NCBI GenBank assembly: GCA_965246875.1
Contig: CBDFFU010000003.1
Location: forward strand, 682,001-746,000
Direction: 5' to 3'
Length of the DNA stretch: 64,000 nucleotides
Origin: DASWYT01 sp965246875
GTDB taxonomy: Bacteria > Pseudomonadota > Alphaproteobacteria > Micavibrionales > SZUA-601
The notes beneath the pieces are model-generated. The model was not told where the DNA came from. It searched no databases and worked only from the letters and a program-made list of their open reading frames with translations. The position numbers and the translations under genes were made by a program. The stretch's first letter is position 1. Each line of letters begins with the position of its first letter. Positions 26,356 to 35,316 of the stretch are shown here, in pieces.

Positions 26356-27726
26356 ATGGCCGTTTCTGCCGCCGAACAACTTGCCAGCCAGTTTAATCTG
26401 AGCACATTCAGCAAAGCGAAAGATCTGAAAGCGCGTTTGTGGTTCACACTCGGTGCTTTGCTGGTTTATCGCCTCGGTACACACATTCCATTACCAGGCA
26501 TCAACGCACAAATTCTGGCTGATATTTTTAAAAGCCAGGGTGCTGGAATCCTGAGCATGTTCGACATGTTTTCTGGCGGTGCATTGCAACGCATGACCAT
26601 TTTTGCATTGAGCATCATGCCGTATATTTCGGCATCGATCATCGTGCAATTGATGGCCGTTGTCATTCCACGCTTCGAAGCACTGAAAAAAGAAGGCGAA
26701 CAGGGCCGCCGCAAAATGAATCAATACACGCGTTATTTGACCGTGATATTGGCAACTGTTCAAGCCTACGGCATTTCGGTCGGTCTTGAACATATGCATG
26801 CCAGCACCGGAATTTCTGCCGTTATCGCACCGGGATTATTTTTCCGTTTGTCGACCATGGTCAGCTTGGTCGGTGGCACCATGTTCTTGATGTGGCTGGG
26901 TGAACAAATTACCGCGCGTGGTATTGGTAATGGCACATCACTGATTATCTTTGCGGGTATTGTCGCACGTTTGCCAGCAGCCCTTGTGCAGTTGTTTGAA
27001 ATGGGCCGCGTCGGTTCGATCTCCAGCGCATTCATTATTCTGATCATGATTCTGGCGGTAGCGATTATCGCGTTTATCGTCTTCATGGAACGCGCACAAC
27101 GTCGCGTCTTGGTACAATATCCGAAGCGCCAGGTGGGTAATAAAATGTATGGCGGTGAGTCGACTCACATGCCATTGAAACTGAACAGCGCCAGTGTGAT
27201 GCCGCCGATTTTCGCATCATCGCTGTTGATGTTGCCCATGACGGTCGTTGGTTTTTCGGGTCAGCAATCGGACGGTATTTTTGCCAACATGGCACAATGG
27301 ATGCAACACGGCGCACCCCTGTACATGTTTCTCTATCTGGCACTGATTATCTTCTTTGCGTTTTTCTATACGGCCATTATTTTTAATCCGACAGAGACTG
27401 CAGACAATCTGAAAAAAATGGGTGGCTTTATTCCGGGCATTCGTCCAGGCAAAGCGACCGCCGATTATCTGGATTACGTGCTGACGCGTATCACGGTTGT
27501 CGGCGCGGCCTATCTGGCGTTCATTTGTTTGTTGCCGGAGTTGCTGATCAAGAAATATTCCATTCCATTTTATTTCGGTGGTACCAGTTTGTTGATTGCG
27601 GTGTCAGTGACAATGGATACGCTGGCCCAAGTCCATGCGCACATGGTGGCTCATCAATATGAGGGCTTGCTGCGCAAGTCGCGACAGAAAAAAGACAAGA
27701 CAAAACTTGCCAAAGCGCGTGCTTAA
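26356..27726 (+). CDS. secY: Preprotein translocase subunit SecY
   Basis: 456 residues from the ATG at 26356 (a GTG at 26347 is possible). Ten membrane segments are expected. Family blocks are seen: YRLGTHIPLPGI in helix 1, LGIMPYISASIIVQL-like plug region written here as LSIMPYISASIIVQL, GEQITARGIGNGTSLIIF, and the cytoplasmic loop VQYPKRQVGNKMYGG. The channel passes unfolded proteins through the inner membrane with SecA and SecEG. adk follows after 45 bp. Confidence 0.97.
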   Translation: MAVSAAEQLASQFNLSTFSKAKDLKARLWFTLGALLVYRLGTHIPLPGINAQILADIFKSQGAGILSMFDMFSGGALQRMTIFALSIMPYISASIIVQLMAVVIPRFEALKKEGEQGRRKMNQYTRYLTVILATVQAYGISVGLEHMHASTGISAVIAPGLFFRLSTMVSLVGGTMFLMWLGEQITARGIGNGTSLIIFAGIVARLPAALVQLFEMGRVGSISSAFIILIMILAVAIIAFIVFMERAQRRVLVQYPKRQVGNKMYGGESTHMPLKLNSASVMPPIFASSLLMLPMTVVGFSGQQSDGIFANMAQWMQHGAPLYMFLYLALIIFFAFFYTAIIFNPTETADNLKKMGGFIPGIRPGKATADYLDYVLTRITVVGAAYLAFICLLPELLIKKYSIPFYFGGTSLLIAVSVTMDTLAQVHAHMVAHQYEGLLRKSRQKKDKTKLAKARA

Positions 27727-27771
27727 TTCAAAGCCTGTTGCCCCAATCTTGTTTTGAATAAGGAAAATATG

Positions 27772-28431
27772 ATGGCGATTAACCTGATTCTGATTGGTCC
27801 TCCTGGTGCTGGTAAAGGCACACAGGCGAAACTATTAGAGCAGGCGTATCAGATCGTCCAGATTTCGACCGGCGACATGCTGCGTACCCGTATGACCAAG
27901 GGCGATGAATTTGCGGAGGAGATTAAAGCCATCATGGCGTCTGGCGCTTACATGCCGGATGCCGCGATGATCAAAATGCTCGATGAGCGCATCGATGAAC
28001 CCGATTGTAAAAACGGTTTTATTCTAGATGGTTTTCCGCGCACCGTAGCCCAGGCCGAAGCCTTGGACAGTATGCTGGCCACAAAGGGCAAAACACTGAC
28101 AGCCGTCATCGAATTAAAGGTTGACCAGGAAGCGTTGGTCGAGCGTATTACAGGCCGTTTCTCTTGCGCCAAATGTGGTGTGGGCTATCACAAAACGTTT
28201 CATCCACCAAAACTTGATGGTGTCTGCGATGTGTGTGGCGGGACTGAGTTTGTCTGCCGGACTGATGATAATGAGGACACATTCCGCACCCGTCTCAAAG
28301 TCTTCAACGATCAGACAGCGCCGATCTTGCCGTACTACAGCGCCAAAGGCCAACTGCAACAGGTTGACGGCATGGCAGGTGTTGAGCAGGTGGCAGCGTC
28401 GATTAAAGCGGTTATTCAAAAATCCACATAA
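27772..28431 (+). CDS. adk: Adenylate kinase, zinc-lid type
   Basis: 219 residues from the second of two ATGs, which has AAGGAA 6 bases upstream (27769 is the alternative). P-loop GPPGAGKGTQ, NMP-binding STGDMLR, LDGFPRT and the lid are seen. The lid has four cysteines in C-x-x-C pairs (SCAKCG and CDVCGG), so a structural zinc is expected. It makes 2 ADP from ATP and AMP in the cytosol. Standard neighbour of secY. Confidence 0.97.
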   Translation: MAINLILIGPPGAGKGTQAKLLEQAYQIVQISTGDMLRTRMTKGDEFAEEIKAIMASGAYMPDAAMIKMLDERIDEPDCKNGFILDGFPRTVAQAEALDSMLATKGKTLTAVIELKVDQEALVERITGRFSCAKCGVGYHKTFHPPKLDGVCDVCGGTEFVCRTDDNEDTFRTRLKVFNDQTAPILPYYSAKGQLQQVDGMAGVEQVAASIKAVIQKST

Positions 28432-28455
28432 TTGACACTCATATTAGGGGATCAG

Positions 28456-29142
28456 ATGACACTTAAAATCACCTCTCATGACAGCGAATGGCAGCCTAAA
28501 TATTTTGCTGTCATTACAGGGCTATTTTGTGGCTTGTACATGATCACAATGGCGATTATGCCAAAAATGATTGATCTGTATGGTTTGATCATGCCGGCTG
28601 GAACGATTGTGTTTCCGCTATGTGCGATACTCACGGATATTTTGACAGAAATTTACGGTTTTAACCGAGCGCGACAAGCCGTATGGACAGCACTTATCTG
28701 CACCATTCTGTTTGCTCTGTTTGCGCAACTGGCTATTGTTTTACCAACAGCAGCTTTTTGGCCACATCAAGACGCATTTGAGATTTTGATGGCGCAAAGC
28801 CCACGTTTTGCTGTCGCTGGCTGCATTGCATGGGTGGTTGGTGAATTATCCAACAGTTTTGTCTTGTCTCGCCTCAAAATTCTGCAAGATGCCAAATGGA
28901 TGCCTATGCGGTTTACCGTATCGACGGCAGTCGGACAATTATTAGATTCTGCTGTGTTCGCTGGAGTAGCCTTTACCGGAACGATGCCACCTAGCAAAGT
29001 TGTCGCAATAGTTTTATCAATTTGGGCCTTTAAAGTTGCCTATGAGATTATAGCGTTACCAATTTCTATTCCCATCACCAAATGGGTGAAAAGCCGGGAA
29101 GGAGTTGAGCATTTTGATCAGCAAAAGCTCAAAATCATCTAA
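28456..29142 (+). CDS. yhhQ: Queuosine precursor transporter (YhhQ/VUT family)
   Basis: 228 residues from the ATG at 28456, with AGGGGA just upstream; an in-frame TTG at 28432 is rejected. About six hydrophobic segments are seen. The family motif LTDILTEIYGF occurs near residue 58, matching VUT_1/YhhQ proteins that import queuine or 7-deazaguanine precursors used for tRNA modification. It lies between adk and rpsM, where infB-like or rpmJ genes are more common, so it is an unusual resident of the alpha-operon region. Substrate is inferred from the family. Confidence 0.8.
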   Translation: MTLKITSHDSEWQPKYFAVITGLFCGLYMITMAIMPKMIDLYGLIMPAGTIVFPLCAILTDILTEIYGFNRARQAVWTALICTILFALFAQLAIVLPTAAFWPHQDAFEILMAQSPRFAVAGCIAWVVGELSNSFVLSRLKILQDAKWMPMRFTVSTAVGQLLDSAVFAGVAFTGTMPPSKVVAIVLSIWAFKVAYEIIALPISIPITKWVKSREGVEHFDQQKLKII

Positions 29143-29187
29143 TTTATCTGTGTTGCTTAATCTTATTAAATGATTGACATTTTGTCC

Positions 29188-29215
29188 TTGACGATTGGTG
29201 TCAGAGTCCTATAAT
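29188..29215 (+). promoter_or_regulatory. Near-consensus promoter of the rpsM-rpsK-rpoA-rplQ operon
   Basis: TTGACG at 29188-29193 and a perfect TATAAT at 29210-29215, spacer 16 bp, followed by a leader of about 115 bp before rpsM. The strongest promoter-like sequence in the window. A TTGACA at 29174-29179 has no matching -10. Confidence 0.7.
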
Positions 29216-29335
29216 GCCGCTACACCAGCAGGAACTTTGTTTTTTCACCTCCATGTCCAGCTTTTGTGAACAAATTCAACATCTTGTTTCGCCTTAATTT
29301 TGAGGCGAATCGAAGTCTATTTGGGAGAATCACGC

Positions 29336-29713
29336 GTGGCACGTATTGCGGGTGTTAATATACCGGTGAAAAAACGGGTTTTGATCGCTTTGACCTATAT
29401 CCATGGCATTGGCCGGAAGATGTCGGGCGACATTTTAAAAGCTGTCAACATTGATGAATCACGTCGGGTCAGCGAATTGACCGAAGACGAAGTGGTGCGC
29501 ATCCGTGAGGCGATTGATAAGGATCACACCGTTGAGGGTGATCTGCGTCGTCAAGTGGCGATGAACATCAAGCGTCTTGTCGATCTGGCTTGCTATCGCG
29601 GCCTGCGTCATCGCAAAGGTTTGCCAGTACGCGGTCAGCGTACGAAAACCAACGCCCGTACCCGTAAAGGGAAAGCCGTGGCGATCGCTGGCAAGAAAAT
29701 TGTCAAAAAATAA
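29336..29713 (+). CDS. rpsM: 30S ribosomal protein S13
   Basis: 125 residues from the GTG at 29336 (MARIAGVNIP), the family start, with GGGAGA upstream; a start at 29300 would add 12 foreign residues. LTYIHGIGR and CYRGLRHRKGLPVRGQRT are S13 signatures. S13 forms intersubunit bridges with L5. First gene of the alpha operon. Confidence 0.97.
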   Translation: MARIAGVNIPVKKRVLIALTYIHGIGRKMSGDILKAVNIDESRRVSELTEDEVVRIREAIDKDHTVEGDLRRQVAMNIKRLVDLACYRGLRHRKGLPVRGQRTKTNARTRKGKAVAIAGKKIVKK

Positions 29714-29746
29714 TTGATCTGACGTTCGTTTATCAAGGATACAGCA

Positions 29747-30157
29747 ATGGCTAAACAACAGAAATCCGCAGGCAAAGCCGGCGGTAAAGTGAAGAAAAAA
29801 GAGAAGAAGAATATTATCGCGGGCGTTGCTCACGTCAATTCGACTTTTAACAACACCATCATCACCATCGCCGACGCACAAGGAAATGCAATTTCCTGGT
29901 CGTCATGTGGTGCCCAGGGCTTTAAAGGCTCACGGAAATCGACACCATACGCGGCGCAGATTGCAGCCGATGCAGCCGGTAAAGCGGCCATGGAACATGG
30001 TTTGCGGACATTGGATGTCTTGGTTAAAGGTCCAGGGTCTGGCCGTGAGTCCGCTTTGCGTGCGTTGCAGGCCGTGGGCTTCACGATCAACACAATCCGT
30101 GACGTGACCCCAATCCCGCACAATGGATGCCGCGCACCGAAACGTCGCCGCGTCTAA
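29747..30157 (+). CDS. rpsK: 30S ribosomal protein S11
   Basis: 136 residues. AHVNSTFNNTIITIADAQGN, SSCGAQGFKGSRKSTPYAA and the end DVTPIPHNGCRAPKRRRV are diagnostic of S11 in the platform. The first 25 residues are Lys-rich. 33 bp after rpsM. Confidence 0.98.
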   Translation: MAKQQKSAGKAGGKVKKKEKKNIIAGVAHVNSTFNNTIITIADAQGNAISWSSCGAQGFKGSRKSTPYAAQIAADAAGKAAMEHGLRTLDVLVKGPGSGRESALRALQAVGFTINTIRDVTPIPHNGCRAPKRRRV

Positions 30158-30202
30158 TTGAATAAAATTTTTTAATCTGGTCTTTTGCAGAAGAGGTTCA
30201 AC

Positions 30203-31228
30203 GTGATCCAAAAAAACTGGATGGATTTAATCAAGCCCGAGAAATTGGCGACTAAAACCGATAAATATCGCGACCCAAAACGCTTTGGTACACTGGTTGC
30301 CGAACCTCTGGAACGTGGTTTCGGGATTACGCTTGGGAATGCTCTCCGTCGTATCTTACTGTCCTCGCTGCAAGGCGTTGCGGTGACTGCCGTTAAAATC
30401 CAGGGTGCGGTGCATGAATTCAGCACGTTGCCGGGTGTTCGCGAAGATGTTGTCAACATCGTTTTGAACGTCAAGCAAATCGCCATCAAAGGCCAAACCG
30501 ATGTGCCAAAAACGATGACGTTGTCGGCTAAAGGGCCGGTTGAAGTCACCGCTGGTATGATTGCCACACCAGGTGATATCGAAATCGTCAACACCGATTT
30601 GGTTCTGTGTACATTGGATCGTGGCGCTGAGCTGAAAATGGATTTCACGATCCAGTCCGGTAAAGGCTATCGTCCCGCAGCGCAAAACCGTCCGGAAGAT
30701 GCACCAATCGGCTTGATCCCGGTCGACAGCATTTTCTCACCAGTGCGCAAAGTGGCGTTCAATGTTGAGAACACCCGTGTCGGTCAAATTACTGACTACG
30801 ATAAACTGACGTTGGATATCGAAACCAATGGCACATTGACTCCTGATGACTCGTTGGCTTATGCCGCGCGTATCCTCCAGGATCAGTTGGCTGTGTTCAT
30901 CAACTTCAAAGAGCCTGAGCAAAATAATGGCGCTGGCGTTGGCGATGATTTGCCATTCAACCGCAATCTGTTGCGCAAAGTGGATGAATTGGAATTGTCA
31001 GTGCGTTCCGCAAACTGCCTGAAAAACGACAATATCCTGTATATTGGCGATCTGGTACAAAAGAGCGAAAACGACATGCTGCGTACGCCAAATTTCGGCC
31101 GCAAATCTTTGAACGAAATCAAAGAAATGCTCGTTGTGATGGGTCTCAGCTTTGGCATGACCATTCCCGGATGGCCACCAGAAAACATTGAAGAACTCGC
31201 CAAAAAAATGGATGAGCAATTCAGCTAA
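30203..31228 (+). CDS. rpoA: RNA polymerase subunit alpha
   Basis: 341 residues from the GTG at 30203 (MIQKNWMDLIKPEKL), as in other alphaproteobacteria; AGAGG lies upstream. The N-terminal dimerisation domain shows ERGFGITLGNALRRILLSSL. The C-terminal domain contains LSVRSANCLKNDNI, with the Arg that contacts UP-element DNA, and GRKSLNEIKEML. Length and both domains are normal. Confidence 0.98.
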   Translation: MIQKNWMDLIKPEKLATKTDKYRDPKRFGTLVAEPLERGFGITLGNALRRILLSSLQGVAVTAVKIQGAVHEFSTLPGVREDVVNIVLNVKQIAIKGQTDVPKTMTLSAKGPVEVTAGMIATPGDIEIVNTDLVLCTLDRGAELKMDFTIQSGKGYRPAAQNRPEDAPIGLIPVDSIFSPVRKVAFNVENTRVGQITDYDKLTLDIETNGTLTPDDSLAYAARILQDQLAVFINFKEPEQNNGAGVGDDLPFNRNLLRKVDELELSVRSANCLKNDNILYIGDLVQKSENDMLRTPNFGRKSLNEIKEMLVVMGLSFGMTIPGWPPENIEELAKKMDEQFS

Positions 31229-31263
31229 ATCAACTCGCGGTTCGGCACGTGTTCGACGTCCCG

Positions 31264-31292
31264 CATCGCTGTAATCATCTGATGCAGCGATG
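31264..31292 (+). other. Hairpin between rpoA and rplQ
   Basis: CATCGCTG at 31264-31271 pairs perfectly with CAGCGATG at 31285-31292 (8 bp, 13-base loop) within a 149-bp gap. No strong T-run follows, so attenuation or RNA processing is more likely than full termination. Confidence 0.4.
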
Positions 31293-31377
31293 ACATTTTA
31301 TCCGTTCTCAAGGTTTAGACCGCACGATCTTTGAGGGCAGCAACGCCACAGCACGGTGGCACAACAGGAGACTATTG

Positions 31378-31809
31378 ATGCGTCACAATAATGGACACCG
31401 TAAACTCAATCGGACTGCCAGCCACCGTATGGCGATGTTCGCCAACATGATGGCAGCATTAATCAAGCATGAGCAAATCGTCACGACATTGCCAAAAGCC
31501 AAAGAGCTGAAGCGTGTCATGGAAAAAGCGATTACGCTTGGTAAAAAAGGCAGCCTGACCAATCGCCGTCAAGCGATTGCCGAAGTGCGTGACCAGGCGC
31601 AAGTACAGAAACTGTTCGATGTGCTGGCCGTTCGTTACAAAGATCGTCAAGGCGGTTACACCCGCGTTCTGAAAGCCGGCTATCGTTACGGCGATGCAGC
31701 CCCAATGGCAGTTATTGAATTGGTTGATCGCGACGTGACCGCTAAAGGCAAAGATAGCGGCCCGGTCTATGATGAAGCCGATGACAACACATTGGATCAA
31801 GCAGCTTAA
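31378..31809 (+). CDS. rplQ: 50S ribosomal protein L17
   Basis: 143 residues from the ATG at 31378 behind CAGGAGA; MRHNNGHRKLNRTASHR is the family start. GYTRVLKAGYRYGDAAPMAVIEL near residue 95 is also typical. A C-terminal acidic tail of about 20 residues follows. Last gene of the ribosomal cluster, closed by a terminator 23 bp later. Confidence 0.97.
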   Translation: MRHNNGHRKLNRTASHRMAMFANMMAALIKHEQIVTTLPKAKELKRVMEKAITLGKKGSLTNRRQAIAEVRDQAQVQKLFDVLAVRYKDRQGGYTRVLKAGYRYGDAAPMAVIELVDRDVTAKGKDSGPVYDEADDNTLDQAA

Positions 31810-31831
31810 ATAAAGCGTCTCCAGATTCTAA

Positions 31832-31861
31832 AAAGGCCACTTTCAAAAGTGGCTTTTTTTA
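31832..31861 (+). terminator. Rho-independent terminator after rplQ
   Basis: GGCCACTT and AAGTGGC(T) form a strong stem with a short CAA-containing loop, followed by seven T. Ends the alpha operon. Confidence 0.9.
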
Positions 31862-31927
31862 ATTCAAGACTTGTTTGCAAACAATTTTATTCCTATCTTT
31901 TTCACATTCTGTTTCGTAAGATCAGTC

Positions 31928-32863
31928 ATGCCCGTTTTTTGCCAACACGATCACAATGCCAACGCCGAAAAAAGCGAATTTCGCTTATTGGTGTCATTTG
32001 TCCTCAATACATTTTTGGCGATTGCGCAACTTGTTGGCGGGCTATTGGCCGGGTCATTGGCGCTGGTCGCGGATGCCTTGCACAATGCCAATGATGCGAT
32101 CACATTGCTATTAGCGTGGTGGGCGAAGCGGTACGGACGTCTGGCACCAGACACCACGCATAGCTATGGTCACCAGCGCATTGAAACGATTGCGGCCTTT
32201 GCCAATTTGATTTCCCTGGGTTTGTTTGCCATTTTCATTATCGAAGACGCGATGCAGCGTTTGTTCACCACGGCTGAACCGGTTCAAGGCCTGCCTGTTG
32301 TGATCCTGTCGTTGATCGCGATTGTCGTGAATGTGGCTACAGCCTTGATGCTCTACAGCGGCAGCAAAAGCAGTCTTAACATGCGCGCAGCATTCCTGCA
32401 CAATGTCACCGATGCCATGTCGTCGTTCGCTGTGCTGATTGCAGGCCTGTTGATCATGTCGCATCAATGGTACTGGCTGGATACAGGATTATCCTTATTG
32501 ATTGCGGGCTTGATGGTCTATGCCATGCTGCGCGAGATCAAGCGTGTCATTAACATTTTGATGGACGCGGCACCCGAAAATATTTCACCGGCACAGGCAA
32601 AAGAAAGCATCCTGAAAATTGCGGGCGTCGAGCGCGTCGTCGATTTTCACATTCGCCGCCTGAATGAAGATATCAATGCTGTCGAAGCACATATCATCGT
32701 CAACAGCAATGCACTGCCAGTGCAGGTCAAAAAAGATGTTAAACTGATGCTGCACAATCAGTTTTCCGTACATCATGCAACGCTTGAAACCTCGACGCGT
32801 GAGGAATATATGCTGCTGAAAGCCGTACCACATCAGCATACCTTGATGGAGCAGGCCGAATAA
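31928..32863 (+). CDS. Cation diffusion facilitator (CDF) metal exporter
   Basis: 311 residues from the ATG at 31928; the frame extends to a TTG at 31871 that would overlap the terminator and is rejected. Six membrane helices. The transport-site residues are seen as DALHNANDA in helix 2 and HNVTDA in helix 5, the H/D pattern of Zn/Cd/Co CDF proteins of the ZitB/CzcD type. A His-rich start (CQHDHNAN) and a cytoplasmic C-terminal domain (VVDFHIRRLNEDINAVEAHI) fit. It exports divalent metal in exchange for protons. Exact metal is not visible. Confidence 0.9.
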   Translation: MPVFCQHDHNANAEKSEFRLLVSFVLNTFLAIAQLVGGLLAGSLALVADALHNANDAITLLLAWWAKRYGRLAPDTTHSYGHQRIETIAAFANLISLGLFAIFIIEDAMQRLFTTAEPVQGLPVVILSLIAIVVNVATALMLYSGSKSSLNMRAAFLHNVTDAMSSFAVLIAGLLIMSHQWYWLDTGLSLLIAGLMVYAMLREIKRVINILMDAAPENISPAQAKESILKIAGVERVVDFHIRRLNEDINAVEAHIIVNSNALPVQVKKDVKLMLHNQFSVHHATLETSTREEYMLLKAVPHQHTLMEQAE

Positions 32864-32901
32864 AAGCGTGTGAATGCCACGTTTGTTTGCTAGATTAAAT
32901 T

Positions 32902-34236
32902 ATGCCCAAAAAGCCTGTATCCCGGTCTGATTTGCCATTGTTACAAGCGGCAAAACCGCTTATGCCACAACCGCTGGCGGAATTGCTGCGGCCGCAATCC
33001 GTGGATGACGTGATGGGGCAGGCGCACCTGGTTGGGCCAAAAGGGGCTTTACGCCGTTTGGTCGACCGTCATCAATTGCCGTCCCTTATTTTCTGGGGGC
33101 CGCCGGGGTCTGGCAAAACCACCTTGGCGCGTGTGTTGGCACAAAATTTCCCGGAGCGTTACTGGGTGGAACTCTCCGCTGTGATGGCCGGAGTTGCTGA
33201 TCTGCGCAAAGTCTTTGCCGAAGCCACCGATCGCATGGCCATGGGTCAGCAGTCAATTTTATTTATCGACGAAATTCACCGGTTTAACCGTGCCCAGCAG
33301 GATGCCCTGTTACCGGTTGTCGAAAACGGCACGATCACATTGATCGGTGCAACAACAGAAAACCCGTCATTCAGTTTAAACGGCGCGTTATTATCGCGCT
33401 GTTCCGTTATGGTGTTACAACGTCATGACGCCGCAGCGTTAGACCAGCTTTTAGCGCGCGCTGAAACGCATAGGGGTAAAGCCTTGCCATTGGATGAGCA
33501 AGCGCGCGCGACGATGATTGGCCTGGCCGATGGTGATGCGCGTTATCTGTTGCAGATGGTTGATATGGTTGGCAGCGAAGAGACAGACACGCTTATTGAT
33601 GCACCTGCTTTGCTCGAGATTTTAAACCAGCGCGCGCCACTCTATGACGCCAAGGAAGACGCGCATTACAATCTAATCAGTGCCTTGCACAAAGCCGTGC
33701 GTGGATCGGATGTTGACGCGGCCCTCTATTGGCTGGCGCGCATGTTATCAGCCGGTGAAGACCCTGATTTTCTGGCCCGTCGCATCGTGCGCATGGCGTC
33801 TGAGGATATTGGTCTGGCCGACCCGAATGCTTTGGTCCAAGCCATTGCGGCCTGGCAGGCCTATGAGCGTCTGGGTACTCCAGAGGGTGAGCTGGCACTG
33901 GCGCAGGCTGTTGTCTATGTCGCGACAGCGCCAAAATCAAACGCGCTCTACACGGCTTATAAAGACACGAAACGCGCGGCGGCACATTCCGGTTCACTGA
34001 TGCCACCGCCGCATGCAATGAATGCGCCGACTAAGCTGATGAAAAATTTGGGTTACAGCCAGGGCTACATTTACGATCACGATACGCCGGAAGGTTTTGC
34101 GGGTCAGGATTATTTCCCGCCAGATTTGCCACGGGAAGAATTTTATCAGCCGGTCGCGCGCGGGTTTGAACGTGACCTGCAAAAACGTCTCGAATATTTT
34201 GCGCGATTGCGCGATACTAACAGCCAGAGAAAATAG
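32902..34236 (+). CDS. rarA: Replication-associated recombination protein A (AAA+ ATPase)
   Basis: 444 residues. LRPQSVDDVMGQAHLVG at the start, Walker A GPPGSGKTT, Walker B LFIDEIHRFNRAQQDALLP and sensor GATTENPSFS are all RarA/MgsA features. The C-terminal MgsA domain shows HYNLISALHKAVRGSDVDAAL and GEDPDFLARRIVRMASEDIGLADP. It works at stalled replication forks. The rluC-type gene follows after 11 bp, likely co-transcribed. Confidence 0.95.
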   Translation: MPKKPVSRSDLPLLQAAKPLMPQPLAELLRPQSVDDVMGQAHLVGPKGALRRLVDRHQLPSLIFWGPPGSGKTTLARVLAQNFPERYWVELSAVMAGVADLRKVFAEATDRMAMGQQSILFIDEIHRFNRAQQDALLPVVENGTITLIGATTENPSFSLNGALLSRCSVMVLQRHDAAALDQLLARAETHRGKALPLDEQARATMIGLADGDARYLLQMVDMVGSEETDTLIDAPALLEILNQRAPLYDAKEDAHYNLISALHKAVRGSDVDAALYWLARMLSAGEDPDFLARRIVRMASEDIGLADPNALVQAIAAWQAYERLGTPEGELALAQAVVYVATAPKSNALYTAYKDTKRAAAHSGSLMPPPHAMNAPTKLMKNLGYSQGYIYDHDTPEGFAGQDYFPPDLPREEFYQPVARGFERDLQKRLEYFARLRDTNSQRK

Positions 34237-34247
34237 AAAGCCACATC

Positions 34248-35279
34248 ATGACGACCAATAACAACACAACAAATCCACTTGCCGTACCGGATAGCGCCGA
34301 TGGGCAACGTCTGGATCGCTGGTTGAAAAAAGCCTTGGCCGACATTCCGTATGTGATGATTCAAAAAGCGATGCGCAAAGGGGAAATCCGCCTGGATGGC
34401 AAACGCGTCAAAGGCGATGAAAAAATCGCGATGGGCCAGAGCGTGCGTGTCCCGCCATTCGGTCATGTGCAACCAACAACCGGCCTGCATAAATACGAAA
34501 AGCCATTGAGTGAAGACGAATTGCGTTTAGCAAAATCACTGAAAATTTATGACGATGCCGATATCATCGTGCTGGATAAGCCGGCTGGTCTGGCAACACA
34601 AGGCGGCAGCAAAACCTTGGAGCATCTGGATCGCCTGCTCAAAGCGTTCGTCAAAGACAGCGAAGACAAACCAAAACTGGTGCACCGTTTGGACAAGGAA
34701 ACCAGCGGCGTTGTGATTGTCGCCAGAAACCGCGCGACGGCTGAATTTTTGGGCAATGCCTTTAAAAACCGCGAAGTCGATAAAACCTATCTGGCCATCA
34801 CGCTTGGCGTCCCGCACAGCCATTCCGGCACCATTAAAGCGTCACTGGTCAAAAAAGGCTCGTTGAACGGTGATAAAGTTGTCGTCGATCCGGACGAGGG
34901 CAAACCGGCTATCACCGAATATCGTGTGCTGGCGTATCATGATGATGTTGCCTTGATTGCCTGCCGCCCGTTATCAGGCCGTATGCACCAGATCCGTGTG
35001 CACCTGTCGCATCTGGGTGTGCCGATTTTAGGTGACGGAAAATATGGCGGCGGGGTACGTGGCAAGCCACAATATCGTGAATTGTTGGGCTATGCCGATC
35101 ATCTGTGGCTGCATGCGCTTAACCTGACCGTGCCACACCCAAAGACAAGCAAACGCAAAATCTTTACCGCCCCCGTGCCGCGCGACATGCAAAATGTACT
35201 GGGCCGTTTGGGTTTGCATGTGCCGGAAGTGACCGATACGAATAAGCCGTATAATGTGTGGGATGAGTTTCAGAAATAG
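34248..35279 (+). CDS. rluC: 23S rRNA pseudouridine synthase, RluC/RluA family
   Basis: 343 residues. An S4 RNA-binding domain is seen at about 18-80 (GQRLDRWLKKAL, KAMRKGEIRLDG). The catalytic motif HRLDKETSGVV with the essential Asp lies near residue 147, and GRMHQIRVHLSHLGVPILGD follows. The family modifies specific uridines in 23S rRNA (955/2504/2580 for RluC) or other RNAs; S4 presence favours RluC or RluD over RluA. Directly downstream of rarA. Confidence 0.9.
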   Translation: MTTNNNTTNPLAVPDSADGQRLDRWLKKALADIPYVMIQKAMRKGEIRLDGKRVKGDEKIAMGQSVRVPPFGHVQPTTGLHKYEKPLSEDELRLAKSLKIYDDADIIVLDKPAGLATQGGSKTLEHLDRLLKAFVKDSEDKPKLVHRLDKETSGVVIVARNRATAEFLGNAFKNREVDKTYLAITLGVPHSHSGTIKASLVKKGSLNGDKVVVDPDEGKPAITEYRVLAYHDDVALIACRPLSGRMHQIRVHLSHLGVPILGDGKYGGGVRGKPQYRELLGYADHLWLHALNLTVPHPKTSKRKIFTAPVPRDMQNVLGRLGLHVPEVTDTNKPYNVWDEFQK

Positions 35280-35287
35280 ATCTTGAA

Positions 35288-35310
35288 ATTATATTATGGA
35301 ACAATATAAT
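35288..35310. promoter_or_regulatory. Perfect palindrome upstream of the gene at 35317
   Basis: ATTATATT (35288-35295) and AATATAAT (35303-35310) form an inverted repeat with a 7-base spacer, 6 bases before the ATG. Operator-like; no known binding protein can be named. Confidence 0.35.
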
Positions 35311-35316
35311 TAACCC

